Source: Palsa-513 sp036510225 (lineage in GTDB: Bacteria > Actinomycetota > Thermoleophilia > Solirubrobacterales > Solirubrobacteraceae). From it: 50,611 bases of DNA. A model generated the notes under the pieces. The model had not been told where the DNA came from and ran no database searches. It was given only the letters and a program-made list of their open reading frames with translations. Of this stretch, positions 24,798-33,438 are shown piece after piece (position 1 is the first letter of the stretch; each line of letters starts with the position of its first letter). The DNA lies in the NCBI GenBank assembly GCA_036510225.1, contig DATCEH010000009.1:1-50611 (forward strand). The letters are read 5' to 3'. The position numbers and the translations under genes were made by a program.

Positions 24798-24989
24798 GAA
24801 GGTCTCAGCGTCCTCCTTCGCCCGGGAGGAGTCCGGCCGATCACATCCCACACCCCCGGGGCCGACCCGCCTGCGCACCGGCCGCCGCACGCGCACCCGC
24901 CCCGGACCGACAGGCGGCCGGCCGAGCGAACGTGCGAAACCCGCTGCCCTCCCGAAACTCCTCTCCGGCCAGGCCGACCGCCGTGGCAG

Positions 24990-25718
24990 CTAGGTGAAGA
25001 CGGCCATCAGCGACAGCCCGGCCGGAATCCGCAGGCCGGCGGCGACCAGCCTGGCTTCGAGGAGGAGCGGCCACTCGAGCACGCCATTGAGTCGCCCGGG
25101 CGTCCGCTCGAGGTCTGAGAGGGTGTCGTCGGACGGCGGCCGCAACCGCTGAAGTCCGCGGTGGGCGACGGCGGCCGGGAGGAGAAGCCCGTTGAAGTGA
25201 GTGCTCGAGACCGTCCGCCAGCCGGCCGCCGCGGTCGCGGCCTCGAGCGTGCGCAGGGTGTACCGGCGGAAGTGGTGGTTGACGACGTCGTGCTGACTCC
25301 ACAGCCGTGGGTAGGCCGGAACGGTGATCAGCAGGCTGCCGCCCGGGCGGACGACCCGGCGGAGCTCCGAGAGGGCGAGTCGGTCGTCCTCGAGGTGCTC
25401 GATGACATCCAGGCTGACCGCGAGGTCGAAGCTGGCGGAGGCGAACGGCATCGCGTCGAGCGTGCCCTGGACAACCTCGCCGACTCCGCGACCGCGCGCC
25501 TTGGCGACGCTTGCGTCGGCCAACTCGAGGCCTGTGACCCGGCCGAACGCGGACAGGTCGACCATGTTGCGACCGCTCCCGCACCCCGCGTCGAGGATCG
25601 CGACGTCCCCGGGGATCCGCAACCGGCGGAGGGCCTCCGCGATCACCCGGCGGCGGCCGCGGTACCACCAGTGAAGGTCCTCGACCTCGTGGGTCTGCCG
25701 CTCGTAGAGCTCGTCCAT
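24990..25718 (-). CDS. Class I SAM-dependent methyltransferase
   Basis: A 242-residue soluble enzyme with the Rossmann-like motif I ILDAGCGSGRN (about 41-51), an acidic residue after strand 2 (GLELAD), motif AVSLDVIEHLEDD and post-I LRPGG-type VVRPGGSLLITVP. The N-terminal HEVEDLHWWYRGRRRVI is typical of methyltransferases located in glycosyltransferase or O-antigen clusters. After the core, a helical region with HFRRYTLRTLEAA fits that group. The substrate is unknown; proximity to GT-C genes suggests a glycolipid or wall-glycan substrate, but that is inference. Confidence 0.87.
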   Translation of the reverse strand: MDELYERQTHEVEDLHWWYRGRRRVIAEALRRLRIPGDVAILDAGCGSGRNMVDLSAFGRVTGLELADASVAKARGRGVGEVVQGTLDAMPFASASFDLAVSLDVIEHLEDDRLALSELRRVVRPGGSLLITVPAYPRLWSQHDVVNHHFRRYTLRTLEAATAAAGWRTVSSTHFNGLLLPAAVAHRGLQRLRPPSDDTLSDLERTPGRLNGVLEWPLLLEARLVAAGLRIPAGLSLMAVFT

Positions 25719-25776
25719 CGGTCGGGGATGAAAGCAGGCTGGCCGGCCGGAGGAGGTGCCCTGCCGACGGCCTGGA

Positions 25777-26193
25777 TCAGTGGTCGTCTCCCGACGGCGG
25801 TCGGCGTGCCGCCTTGCGGGCGGAGGTCTGCTGCTTGGCCTGGGCCCGCCGCCTGCGTGCGCCGGCCGACGGCCTGGTCGGCCGGCGGGGCCGGGCGACG
25901 GCGAGCGCCCGGTCGAGCCGCTCGGCCAGACGCGTGAGGGCGAGCTCCCGGTTGCGCGACTGGCTGCGGGCGTCCTGGGCGATCGCCGTCACGACCGGCC
26001 CGCAGCGTGCGCTGACGAGCTCGCGCTGCGAGTCGGTGAGCGTGGTCGACTCACCGACCACGAAGACCGCCTCGATCCGCGAGGCCGTCACGTTTGCGTG
26101 CTGTCCGCCGGGCCCGGACGACCGGCTCGCCCGGAGGGTGATCTCAGACAGGGGGATCGAGACGACGTCATTGACCACGAGCAGCTCGCTCAT
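25777..26193 (-). CDS. arfB: Alternative ribosome-rescue factor ArfB (YaeJ/ICT1 family)
   Basis: A 138-residue peptidyl-tRNA hydrolase that releases nascent chains from stalled ribosomes. The catalytic GGQ is at 29-31 in SSGPGGQHANVTASR, the usual GGQ context of the family. The C-terminus is a basic, unstructured tail (RRRRAQAKQQTSARKAARR) that in ArfB enters the empty mRNA channel. The absence of the longer RF1/RF2 N-domains separates it from release factors. The start codon sits inside a 29-bp tandem duplication, so the upstream sequence is repeated once. Confidence 0.92.
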   Translation of the reverse strand: MSELLVVNDVVSIPLSEITLRASRSSGPGGQHANVTASRIEAVFVVGESTTLTDSQRELVSARCGPVVTAIAQDARSQSRNRELALTRLAERLDRALAVARPRRPTRPSAGARRRRAQAKQQTSARKAARRPPSGDDH

Positions 26194-26247
26194 CGGGACG
26201 CTCCGGCGAACGCGTTGGTCATCGGGACGCTCCGGCGAACGCGTCGG
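26190..26247. repeat. 29-bp tandem duplication over the arfB start
   Basis: Two adjacent copies (26190-26218 and 26219-26247) of a unit beginning TCATCGGGACGCTCCGG, differing at one base. The first copy contains the arfB start codon. It probably arose by replication slippage. Confidence 0.9.
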
Positions 26248-26293
26248 TGATCGGCAGGCGCGGGGGAGTGTGTCTGGTTCATCAGGCAGCCGA

Positions 26294-26779
26294 TCAGACG
26301 ACGTGGAGCTCGAACGTCAGGCGTCCGTCCGCGAGCGTGGCGATGCCCATCGTGTGGTCCGGTGCCCGCCGGCGGTCGGTCGACGACCCGGGGTTGAAGA
26401 TCTGAAAGCCGGCGGACTCGGCGTGCTCGGGCGTGTGGGTGTGGCCGAAGACCACGGCGTCAGCGTCGGGGAAGGCCGCTCGGAGTCGCTCGAGGCGTCC
26501 GGTGGCCGGCCCGGGGATGTGGAGCATGCCGATCCGGACGCCGTCGAAGTCCAGCTCGAGCCGGTCGGGGAGGATCGTGCGGAGCGCGGCCGAGTCGACG
26601 TTGCCGCGGACCGCGTGGACCGGGCGGCCGAGCGAGCGGAGGAGGTCGAGCACGGGTGTGTCGATCAGGTCGCCGGCATGGAGGATCGCGTCGGCTTGGC
26701 GGCACCGATCGAGGCAGCCGGCCGGTACGGTCCGGTGGCCGCGGGGCAGGTGTGTGTCGGCGAGAATCGCGAGGCGCAT
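26294..26779 (-). CDS. YfcE/MJ0936-type metallophosphoesterase
   Basis: A 161-residue calcineurin-like phosphoesterase. Metal-binding motifs in order: DTH in AILADTHLP, GD in ILHAGDLID, GN(V)D in AVRGNVDS, and GHTH in VFGHTHTPEH; the NPGS near the C-terminus is also conserved. Length matches the small cytoplasmic phosphodiesterase subfamily (YfcE-like), whose physiological substrates are poorly known. TAGCCT on the minus strand lies eight bases before the ATG, supporting this short start over upstream in-frame codons. Confidence 0.92.
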   Translation of the reverse strand: MRLAILADTHLPRGHRTVPAGCLDRCRQADAILHAGDLIDTPVLDLLRSLGRPVHAVRGNVDSAALRTILPDRLELDFDGVRIGMLHIPGPATGRLERLRAAFPDADAVVFGHTHTPEHAESAGFQIFNPGSSTDRRRAPDHTMGIATLADGRLTFELHVV

Positions 26780-26787
26780 GTCCGGCG

Positions 26788-26793
26788 AGGCTA
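26788..26793 (-). promoter_or_regulatory. -10 box of the phosphoesterase gene
   Basis: Minus strand TAGCCT, eight bases before the ATG at 26779. The same hexamer precedes both tRNA-Ser genes. Confidence 0.5.
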
Positions 26794-26844
26794 GCGGGAC
26801 ACGCAAGAGTTCTCTCGCCTGCCCGGCCGACCTGCCCGGCGGCT

Positions 26845-26850
26845 TATGCT
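26845..26850 (+). promoter_or_regulatory. -10 box, leaderless L,D-transpeptidase
   Basis: TATGCT followed by exactly six bases and then the ATG at 26857. One of the clearest leaderless arrangements in the window. Confidence 0.6.
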
Positions 26851-26856
26851 TCACGT

Positions 26857-28494
26857 ATGGCGTTGGGTTCCGTCCTTCCAAGTGGGAGGGCCACAGGCAT
26901 GGGGGGCGTGCAGCGGGTGCTGCTGGTCGTGGGCGCAGTCGTCGGCCTGCTGGTCGTCGCCTTCGTCGTGGCCGTCGCCGTCTGGTCGGGTGCGACCCTC
27001 AAGACCGACCCGACCGCCCTCGCGCAGGTCAGTCTCCAGCCGCTGGCCGGGTCGCTCGAGCAGGCGTCGGCCTTCGGCCGCGACGGCAAGAGCATCCCCC
27101 TGTCGGTCCGCGGCGGCCGCCTGACCCCGTTGACCCAGGTCAGCGCGGGCGAGATCGTCTCGGTCGACGTCGTGATCCGTCGGCCGGGTCTGCTGAGCTG
27201 GGCGTTGGGCAAGACGCGCCGCGAGCAGCTGACGTTCACCGCGCCGGTCGCCCACATCGCCGATCCGTGGGTGACGATCCAGTCGGGATCGCCGGTCACC
27301 GTGAACTTCGACCAGCCGGTCACGGCGGTTGCGTATGGGAGTACCGGGCATCTCGAACGCCGGAGCCTCGCCGGCCCCCAGCGGAGCCTCTCGATCGGGC
27401 CGCGAACGCCGGCCGGGTCGATCCAGGTCGCGGCGGCCGTCCGGCCGTGGGAGAAGCTCAGCAAGCCGGCGACCGTGACGTGGTTCCCGGAGTCGAGCTC
27501 GGCCGTGATGGTCGCGAGCCCGGCCCCGGGTGGGACGCTCCTCCCGGCCAGCAAGATCCGCCTGACCTTCTCGTCGACCGTGACCGACGCGCTCGGCTCG
27601 TCCAAGCCGACGCTCTCGCCGGCGACGAGTGGTTCGTGGCACAAGGTCGACAGCCACACCCTGGTCTTCTCGCCGTCCGGGTTCGGCATCGCCCTCGGCA
27701 GTCAGGTCCACGTCGAGCTGCCCCGGTCGGTGTCGGTGACCGGGCCGTCGGGGACGAACCTCCAGTCGACCAGCCAGATCGCCTGGACGGTGCCGACCGG
27801 GTCGACCGCCCGCCTCCAGCAGCTCCTCGCCGAGCAGGGCTACCTTCCGCTCTCGTGGGATCCGAGCGGCACGCCGGTGGCCGCGACCGCCAGCGCCCAG
27901 GCCGCGGCCGCGGTCGACCCACCGGCTGGGAGCTTCGTCTGGCGCTACCCGAACACGCCACCCGAGCTGAAGGCCCTGTGGACGCCGAACCAGGCGAACA
28001 CGATCACCCGGGGGGCGGTGATGATGTTCGAGAACGAGAACAACATTGCGGCCGACGGTGTCGCCGGCGCGGCCGTCTGGAAGGTGCTGCTGAGCAACGT
28101 CCTGGCCGGCAAGCGGCATACGGCGCCGTACAACTACGTCTACGTCCACCGCAACGTTCCCCAGCTGCTGACGCTCTGGAGTGCCGGGCACACCGTCCTC
28201 ACGTCGCCGGGGAACACCGGCGTGCCGTCCGCTCCGACCGTGCTGGGGAGCTTCCCGGTCTTCGAGCACATCCCGGTCGGCACGATGAGCGGGACGAACC
28301 CCGACGGGTCGAAGTACAACGACCCGGGGATCAAGTGGATCAGCTACTTCAACGGTGGGGACGCCCTCCACACGTTCAACCGGGCGTCGTTCGGCACGCC
28401 CCAGAGCCTCGGGTGCGTCGAGCTGCCGGAGGCGGCGGCGGCCAGGGTCTGGCCGTACACGCCGATCGGCACGCTCGTCACGATCGAGAACTGA
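26857..28494 (+). CDS. L,D-transpeptidase (YkuD domain) with extracytoplasmic Ig-like domains
   Basis: A 545-residue membrane-anchored wall enzyme that forms 3-3 peptidoglycan cross-links or attaches proteins to peptidoglycan. One N-terminal membrane segment (about 21-44) precedes two or three beta-rich domains; SAVMVASPAPGGTLLPASK and the LTFSSTV stretch recall the Ig-like domains of mycobacterial Ldt. A helical region (about 315-335, LQQLLAEQGYLPL) is reminiscent of peptidoglycan-binding domains. The YkuD domain occupies the last 170 residues, with catalytic His505 and Cys520 in HTFNRASFGTPQSLGC. The start is fixed by the leaderless promoter. Confidence 0.9.
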   Translation: MALGSVLPSGRATGMGGVQRVLLVVGAVVGLLVVAFVVAVAVWSGATLKTDPTALAQVSLQPLAGSLEQASAFGRDGKSIPLSVRGGRLTPLTQVSAGEIVSVDVVIRRPGLLSWALGKTRREQLTFTAPVAHIADPWVTIQSGSPVTVNFDQPVTAVAYGSTGHLERRSLAGPQRSLSIGPRTPAGSIQVAAAVRPWEKLSKPATVTWFPESSSAVMVASPAPGGTLLPASKIRLTFSSTVTDALGSSKPTLSPATSGSWHKVDSHTLVFSPSGFGIALGSQVHVELPRSVSVTGPSGTNLQSTSQIAWTVPTGSTARLQQLLAEQGYLPLSWDPSGTPVAATASAQAAAAVDPPAGSFVWRYPNTPPELKALWTPNQANTITRGAVMMFENENNIAADGVAGAAVWKVLLSNVLAGKRHTAPYNYVYVHRNVPQLLTLWSAGHTVLTSPGNTGVPSAPTVLGSFPVFEHIPVGTMSGTNPDGSKYNDPGIKWISYFNGGDALHTFNRASFGTPQSLGCVELPEAAAARVWPYTPIGTLVTIEN

Positions 28495-28603
28495 CCCCGA
28501 CGGGCCGTCCCGTCGGCCGCGGGGGCTGGCGGACGGGCGGGTCTTACGCGCCGTTGGCCGGGCCTTGAGCGGAGCCTGAGGTCGGCCTGCATAACTGGGG
28601 GGC

Positions 28604-30820
28604 GTGAATCTGCGGATGTCGATGCCCGGGATCGCCCTGCCGAGGGGCCGCCGGACGGGTGGGGCGGGCCGGTCGGCCGGAGCTCGACCGGCCGTCGTGC
28701 GCCGACTCGTCCGCGGCGCGCCGACTGACCCGAGCTGGTCGCGGCCGGCGCTGATCGGGGTTGCCGGTCTCGCTGGCGTCCTGATGATCTGGGGCCTGAC
28801 GGTCAGCGGCTACGCGAACACGTACTACGCGGCGGCCGGCCAGGCGGCGAGCCAGTCGTGGCGGGCGATGTTCTTCAACGCGGCCGACCTGAGCGGGTAT
28901 GTGAGCCTCGACAAGGGCCCGCTGTCGGACTGGCTGATCGGCATCTCCGGGCGGATCCTCGGCTTCAGCAGCTTGAGCATGCTCCTCCCGGAGGCGATCT
29001 GCGGGGTCCTATCGGTCGTGATCCTCCACGACCTCGTCCGCCGGACGCTGGGTCACCGGGCGGCGATCGTCGCGGCCGGGCTGCTCGCGCTGACGCCGGT
29101 GACCGTCCTGGTCAGCCGCTACAACAACCCCGACGCCCTGCTCGCCCTGCTTATGGTCGCCGCGGCCTGGGCGATCGTCCGGGCGCTCGAATCCGGCCGC
29201 CTTCGCCACCTCGTCGTCTCGGCGGTCTTCGTCGGGCTGGCGTTCAACACGAAGATGCTCGAGGCCTACCTCGTCCTGCCGGCCCTCGCCGTCACCTTCC
29301 TCGTCGCCGGTCCCGGCCGACTGCGCCGGCGGATCGGACGGACCGGGGCGGCCGGCATCGTCCTCGGCGGGGTCAGCTTCGCCTGGTACGGGACGATGAT
29401 GTTGATCCCGGCGGCCGATCGGCCGTACGTCGGCGACTCGACGAACAACTCGTGGTTCGGACTGATCTTCGGGCAGAACGGCGTCTCACGCGTATCCGGA
29501 CGCGGCGGAGGTCGCGGCTTCGGCGGCGGCTTCGGTGGGGGAATGGGCGGGACGACGGGTCCCCTGCGCCTCTTCGACACCCAGATCGGCGGGCAGATCG
29601 CCTGGCTCCTGCCGCTCGCGGCGGTCGGCCTGGCCTACGGCCTGTGGGTCCGCCGGTCGGCCCCGCGGACCGACCTCGGCCGGGCGGTCCACGTCCTGCT
29701 CGGCGTGTGGGCGCTGACCGGCTGGGCCGTGCTGAGCTTCTCGCAGGGGACCTTCCACTCGTACTACACCAGCGCGATCGCCCCGCCCGTGGCCGGGCTG
29801 GCCGCGGCCGGCCTGGTCGGACTGGTCGAGGGGGCCCGCCGGCGCACGTGGGTGGCCGGACTGCTCGCCGGGAGTCTCGGGCTGACGGGCTGGCTGGCGT
29901 TCAGCCTGCTCGGCGACGCCCCGGGCTTCGTCGGATGGCTGCGCTGGGTCGTCCTGGGCGCGGCGGCGCTCGCGGCCGTCGCGGTGCTCGCCGGCCGCGT
30001 CGTCGGACGCCGGATCCGTCGCGGGCTCGGCCTGGCGGCGCTGCTCGCCGCGGGGATCGCCGTGGTCGGCGGGCCGAGTGCCTACGCGATCGCGACGCTC
30101 GGCCACGGCCAGAGCGGAAGCGACCCGACGGCCGGACCGGTTGGCGCCGGCCGGGGGTCGGCCGGCCCAGGCGCCGGCAGGCTCGCCTTCGCAGATGGGG
30201 GCGGTCGCGGTGGTTTTGGAGCGGTGTTCGGTCGCCGTGGCCCGGCGGGGGCAGAGCGCCCGGATCGGGGTTCGGCCGGCGGTGGCTCGGCACCGGGCTC
30301 GACCGCGGCGCGATCGCTGCCTGGCGGGGACGGGGCCGGCTTCGGCCGGGGCGCGGGGCTCGGCGGAGCGGCGGCCGACCCGCAGCTCGTCGCCTTCCTG
30401 AGGTCCCACCGCGACGGAGCCGAATATCTCGTGGCGGCGACCGGCTCGCAGGTTGCCGGGCCGATCCAGCTTGCGAGCGGCGCGCCGGTGATCACGATGG
30501 GCGGGTTCATGGGAGCCGATCCGGCGCCGAGCGTGGCCGCGCTCGAGGGGCTGGTGCGTGACGGGAAGCTCCATTACGTCCTACTCGGCGGTGGGTTCGC
30601 CGGGGGCGGGGGGTTCGCCGGGGGCGGCGGTTCCCGCGGCGGCGGCGCCTTCGGTGGCGGTGGCGGTGGTCAGGGCGGTCGCGGGAGCTCGAGCGTCAGC
30701 AGTGCCCGCCAGGCCTGGGTGACCACCCACTGTCAGGCGGTCGACTACCACGGCGCGAGCCCGGCGGCGGCCGGCCCGCCGGGCATGTCGCTCTACAGCT
30801 GTACGGCGTCCGATGCATGA
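28604..30820 (+). CDS. GT39-family (YkcB-like) membrane glycosyltransferase
   Basis: A 738-residue GT-C protein paralogous to the one at 21812. After an Arg/Gly-rich cytoplasmic start, about 12 helices are visible. The first loop has the motif GYANTYYAAAGQAASQSW followed by VSLDKGPLSDW, and the second VSRYNNPDALLALLM and FNTKMLEAYL, all family hallmarks. Two extracytoplasmic Gly-rich stretches (around 300-315 and 535-585) and a C-terminal Gly-rich run (665-695) flank a soluble domain (YLVAATGSQVAGPIQLASG). GTG start. It follows the L,D-transpeptidase by 109 bp on the same strand and may be co-expressed with it. Acceptor unknown. Confidence 0.87.
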   Translation: MNLRMSMPGIALPRGRRTGGAGRSAGARPAVVRRLVRGAPTDPSWSRPALIGVAGLAGVLMIWGLTVSGYANTYYAAAGQAASQSWRAMFFNAADLSGYVSLDKGPLSDWLIGISGRILGFSSLSMLLPEAICGVLSVVILHDLVRRTLGHRAAIVAAGLLALTPVTVLVSRYNNPDALLALLMVAAAWAIVRALESGRLRHLVVSAVFVGLAFNTKMLEAYLVLPALAVTFLVAGPGRLRRRIGRTGAAGIVLGGVSFAWYGTMMLIPAADRPYVGDSTNNSWFGLIFGQNGVSRVSGRGGGRGFGGGFGGGMGGTTGPLRLFDTQIGGQIAWLLPLAAVGLAYGLWVRRSAPRTDLGRAVHVLLGVWALTGWAVLSFSQGTFHSYYTSAIAPPVAGLAAAGLVGLVEGARRRTWVAGLLAGSLGLTGWLAFSLLGDAPGFVGWLRWVVLGAAALAAVAVLAGRVVGRRIRRGLGLAALLAAGIAVVGGPSAYAIATLGHGQSGSDPTAGPVGAGRGSAGPGAGRLAFADGGGRGGFGAVFGRRGPAGAERPDRGSAGGGSAPGSTAARSLPGGDGAGFGRGAGLGGAAADPQLVAFLRSHRDGAEYLVAATGSQVAGPIQLASGAPVITMGGFMGADPAPSVAALEGLVRDGKLHYVLLGGGFAGGGGFAGGGGSRGGGAFGGGGGGQGGRGSSSVSSARQAWVTTHCQAVDYHGASPAAAGPPGMSLYSCTASDA

Positions 30821-30859
30821 GCCGAAGGGACCTGTGATGGAGGTAAGAACATGCTGCGC

Positions 30860-32287
30860 CTAAGCACAGCGCTGATACACGCGCCAGGAGCGGTTCTCGG
30901 CGACGACCTTGAAACCACGCGGGACCGGATAGGTGATCGGTGGGTCGCGAGGGTCGAGGAGGTAGATCTGGAGCACGCGGGCGTTCGCGGCAGCCACGAA
31001 GACGCCGTGGTCGATCTCGCCGGCGAGTACGTTCGCCGGGCTCGTGCGCAGGCGGAGGGCGAGTAGGGGGACCGGCGTGTGGAACGGGACGCCGATCGGC
31101 CCGCAGCGGAGGTCGACCGCGTGATCGGAGACGAGCGCCGTCAGGTCGTCCTGGATGCGCTGCTGTGAGCGGAGGGGCTGCCTGCCCGAGCTGAACGTCC
31201 CGCGGATGCTCGAGACCTGGGACGGGACGAGGGCGAGGCCGGCGAGCACGATCACGACCATCGCGGCCTGCCACGGCCGGCGGGCCGGGTGCTCGGGGGG
31301 GAGCGAGCGCCAGCCGAACAGGCCGGCACCGGCGAAGACCGCGAGCAGGCAGGCCGGGAGGAAGGCATAGCGCTGCTGGATCGGGAGACCGGAGCTCGCG
31401 ATCACGCCGAAAGCGACGAGCGCCACGGCGCCGGTGATGACTCCCGGCAGCGCCCGGCGGCGGAGCAGCCAGATCGAGAGGACGCCGCCGATCGCCGCGG
31501 CGAGGGCCCCGTCGGGCCGCAGCACGCCGCCGATCGCCTTCGCACCGTTGACCGGGAAGTTCGCGAGACCGGTGACCCGGTGGAGGGTCTGCGCGGTCGC
31601 CCGGGTGTGGCTCAGCGACCAGAGCGCGTCGCCGGTGATCGCGAGATCGGACGCGACCCACAGCAGCGGGGCGAGGGCCGCGAGACCGGCGAGACGGACG
31701 AGCTCGGCGGGCGGCCGCCGGGGGACGAGGTAGAGCCAGTACGCGCCGGCCAGCAGCCAGGCCTCGGGGCGGATCAGGCCGGCGAGATCCAGCAGGACCA
31801 GCACCGGCCAGCCGGCTCGCGGCCGGCGGGTCTCGACGAGCAGGGCGGTGAGGACGAGGACGACGTAGGGGATGTCGACGTACGCCCGGGCCCCGTAGTT
31901 GAGGATCGGGTCGCGGGTGATGATCAACGCGGCCGCGGCCAGGCCGACCGGCCAGGAGAACCAGGCCGCGCCGAGCCGGTAGAGGACGTAGGCGAGGGCG
32001 GCCAGCGAGACGTAGGCGAGCCCGACGACGATCGCGAGCGTGGCGGCCGGGCCGAGCGGGGCGAGCACGACGCCGAGCAGCTCGGTCAGCGGGTGGGGCG
32101 TCGGGGCGATCGGCAGGCGGTAGGCCGGGAGCTGGCCGCGGGCGAGCTGCTGGCCCCAGACGAGCGAGTAGAGCGTGTCGTAGTTGACGAAGCCGACGCC
32201 CAGGCCGACACCGACGACAGCCCACAGGGCGACGGCACCCGCGCCGACCCAGGCGACGGGCGCGCTGAGGGACTTGACGCGCGCCAT
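30860..32287 (-). CDS. Polytopic GT-C-like membrane protein, probable glycosyltransferase
   Basis: A 475-residue protein with about 11 predicted helices and a short soluble C-terminal domain. The first extracytoplasmic loop has VNYDTLYSLVWGQQLARG, in which the Asp resembles the catalytic Asp of GT-C mannosyl/arabinosyl transferases. RPEAWLLAGAYWLYL and GLPIQQRYAFLPA also occur in such proteins. No subfamily is certain. It converges with the GT39 gene (39-bp gap), and TAGCGT lies eight bases before the ATG on the minus strand, giving a leaderless start. Confidence 0.8.
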   Translation of the reverse strand: MARVKSLSAPVAWVGAGAVALWAVVGVGLGVGFVNYDTLYSLVWGQQLARGQLPAYRLPIAPTPHPLTELLGVVLAPLGPAATLAIVVGLAYVSLAALAYVLYRLGAAWFSWPVGLAAAALIITRDPILNYGARAYVDIPYVVLVLTALLVETRRPRAGWPVLVLLDLAGLIRPEAWLLAGAYWLYLVPRRPPAELVRLAGLAALAPLLWVASDLAITGDALWSLSHTRATAQTLHRVTGLANFPVNGAKAIGGVLRPDGALAAAIGGVLSIWLLRRRALPGVITGAVALVAFGVIASSGLPIQQRYAFLPACLLAVFAGAGLFGWRSLPPEHPARRPWQAAMVVIVLAGLALVPSQVSSIRGTFSSGRQPLRSQQRIQDDLTALVSDHAVDLRCGPIGVPFHTPVPLLALRLRTSPANVLAGEIDHGVFVAAANARVLQIYLLDPRDPPITYPVPRGFKVVAENRSWRVYQRCA

Positions 32288-32295
32288 GGGCCGGC

Positions 32296-32301
32296 ACGCT
32301 A
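32296..32301 (-). promoter_or_regulatory. -10 box of the GT-C-like gene
   Basis: Minus strand TAGCGT, eight bases before the ATG at 32287. Confidence 0.5.
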
Positions 32302-32314
32302 TCGGCGGGGCGGG

Positions 32315-32701
32315 TCAGCCGGTACGGATGTTGCGGATCAGCGGGAGCGTCAGGACCCCGACCAGGAGAACCTCGGCGACGATCGCGACCACGATCGGCA
32401 GGCGGAGCGTCGGTTCCTGGTAGCCGAAGAAGCTCCCGCCCAGGGCGATCCCGATCGACGCGAGCGATCCGAGCGCGAGGGCGATCGAGCCGGACATCGC
32501 GAGCAGCCCGATCAGCCGGTCCCCGCTGAGCATGGCGATCATCAGGCCGGTCCCGCCGGCGGCGTTCAGGAGGAACAGCACGCCGACCGTGGGGACCTCG
32601 CTCATGAAGTCGACGTATTGCTGGAAGTGGACGCCGGCGATCACCAACATCAGCAGACCGCCGGCCCGCCGGAGCTGGCGCGCCGTGCTCGGCGAGGGCA
32701 T
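32315..32701 (-). CDS. Small four-helix membrane protein, partner of cupredoxin
   Basis: A 128-residue integral membrane protein with four hydrophobic segments: LLMLVIAGVHF, VGVLFLLNAAGGTGLMIAML, LIGLLAMSGSIALALGSL and IVVAIVAEVLLVGVLTL. The start ATG overlaps the stop of the cupredoxin gene by four bases (ATGA), so the two are translationally coupled. His and Gln in GVHFQQYVDF are the only polar residues within the first helix. Membrane proteins of this size next to a blue-copper protein may dock it or handle copper; this is inference. No named family is recognised. Confidence 0.75.
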   Translation of the reverse strand: MPSPSTARQLRRAGGLLMLVIAGVHFQQYVDFMSEVPTVGVLFLLNAAGGTGLMIAMLSGDRLIGLLAMSGSIALALGSLASIGIALGGSFFGYQEPTLRLPIVVAIVAEVLLVGVLTLPLIRNIRTG

Positions 32702-33075
32702 CAGCTGACCACCTTGATCGTCGCGGTCATGAACGCGTGGAAGTCGCAGTGGTAGCTGAAGGTACCCGGCTTGTCGAACGCAACGGTCATGCTCTTCCCG
32801 TGGTTGAGCGTGCCCGTGTCGAAGGCGCCCTGATCGGCAGTCGCCGTGTGGGCGGCGCTGTCCATGTTGGTGAACGTCACATGCGTCCCGACCTTGACTG
32901 TGAGTGCCGGCGGGGCGAACGCGAAGTTGTCGATCCTGACGGTGACCGCCGTCGCGTGGACCGGGACATTCGACACCCGGTCGGACCCGCCGGTCCGGTG
33001 GTCGGCGAGTGTGTAGGCGAGCACGCCGACGGCGATCGCCGAGAGAACGGGGAGGACGAGGGATCGGATGCGCAT
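32701..33075 (-). CDS. Exported cupredoxin (amicyanin/plastocyanin-like)
   Basis: A 124-residue type I copper protein. The N-terminal hydrophobic segment (about 5-24) acts as signal anchor. The beta-barrel domain shows copper ligands His76 (AAHTATAD), Cys110, His113 and Met116 in YHCDFHAFM, a standard C-x2-H-x2-M loop of amicyanin-type proteins. FAFAPPALTVKVGTHVTFTN is the usual first half of the fold. It should transfer electrons on the outer membrane face. Its stop overlaps the start of the small membrane protein. The frame is open upstream, but the ATG at 33075 begins a clean signal sequence. Confidence 0.9.
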   Translation of the reverse strand: MRIRSLVLPVLSAIAVGVLAYTLADHRTGGSDRVSNVPVHATAVTVRIDNFAFAPPALTVKVGTHVTFTNMDSAAHTATADQGAFDTGTLNHGKSMTVAFDKPGTFSYHCDFHAFMTATIKVVS

Positions 33076-33438
33076 GACAGTGTGTTCGGGCCGCCTGCCC
33101 CGACAGATCACACGCGCTGGGGTCTGGCACCCCCCTGCGCCTCGGCGACCGCCGGCTGCCCGGCCGTCCCCTGCGGGCGCGACGCACCCTGCGGCGGCCT
33201 GGGACGCAGGGGTATCTCGGGGAGTCGGGAGACGATCACCACGCCGAGCGCGGTCTTCGTCCGGGAGGGATCGCCGGAGACGAGCGAGAGGAGCACAAGC
33301 CCGGCGCTCATCAGGCCGAGGCCGGCGACCGGGAAAGCCTGTAGCGACCGGTCCGGGCGGTGACAAGCTCTGACAGGGTCGTCGAGACGCTGGCGCCGAT
33401 CATCATCGAGGAGACCTGAGCGGGGCTTGGGCCTCCCG
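33076..33438 (-). other. Gap with a possible degenerate short membrane ORF
   Basis: This 363-bp gap holds a minus-strand frame (33108-33311 from an ATG) whose beginning is hydrophobic: AGLGLMSAGLVLLSLVSG, then ALGVVIVSRLP. It looks like part of a one- or two-helix membrane protein. The hydrophobic stretch begins before the first available start codon, and the tail is Pro/Gln/Arg low complexity. I treat it as a remnant or chance frame. Confidence 0.3.
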
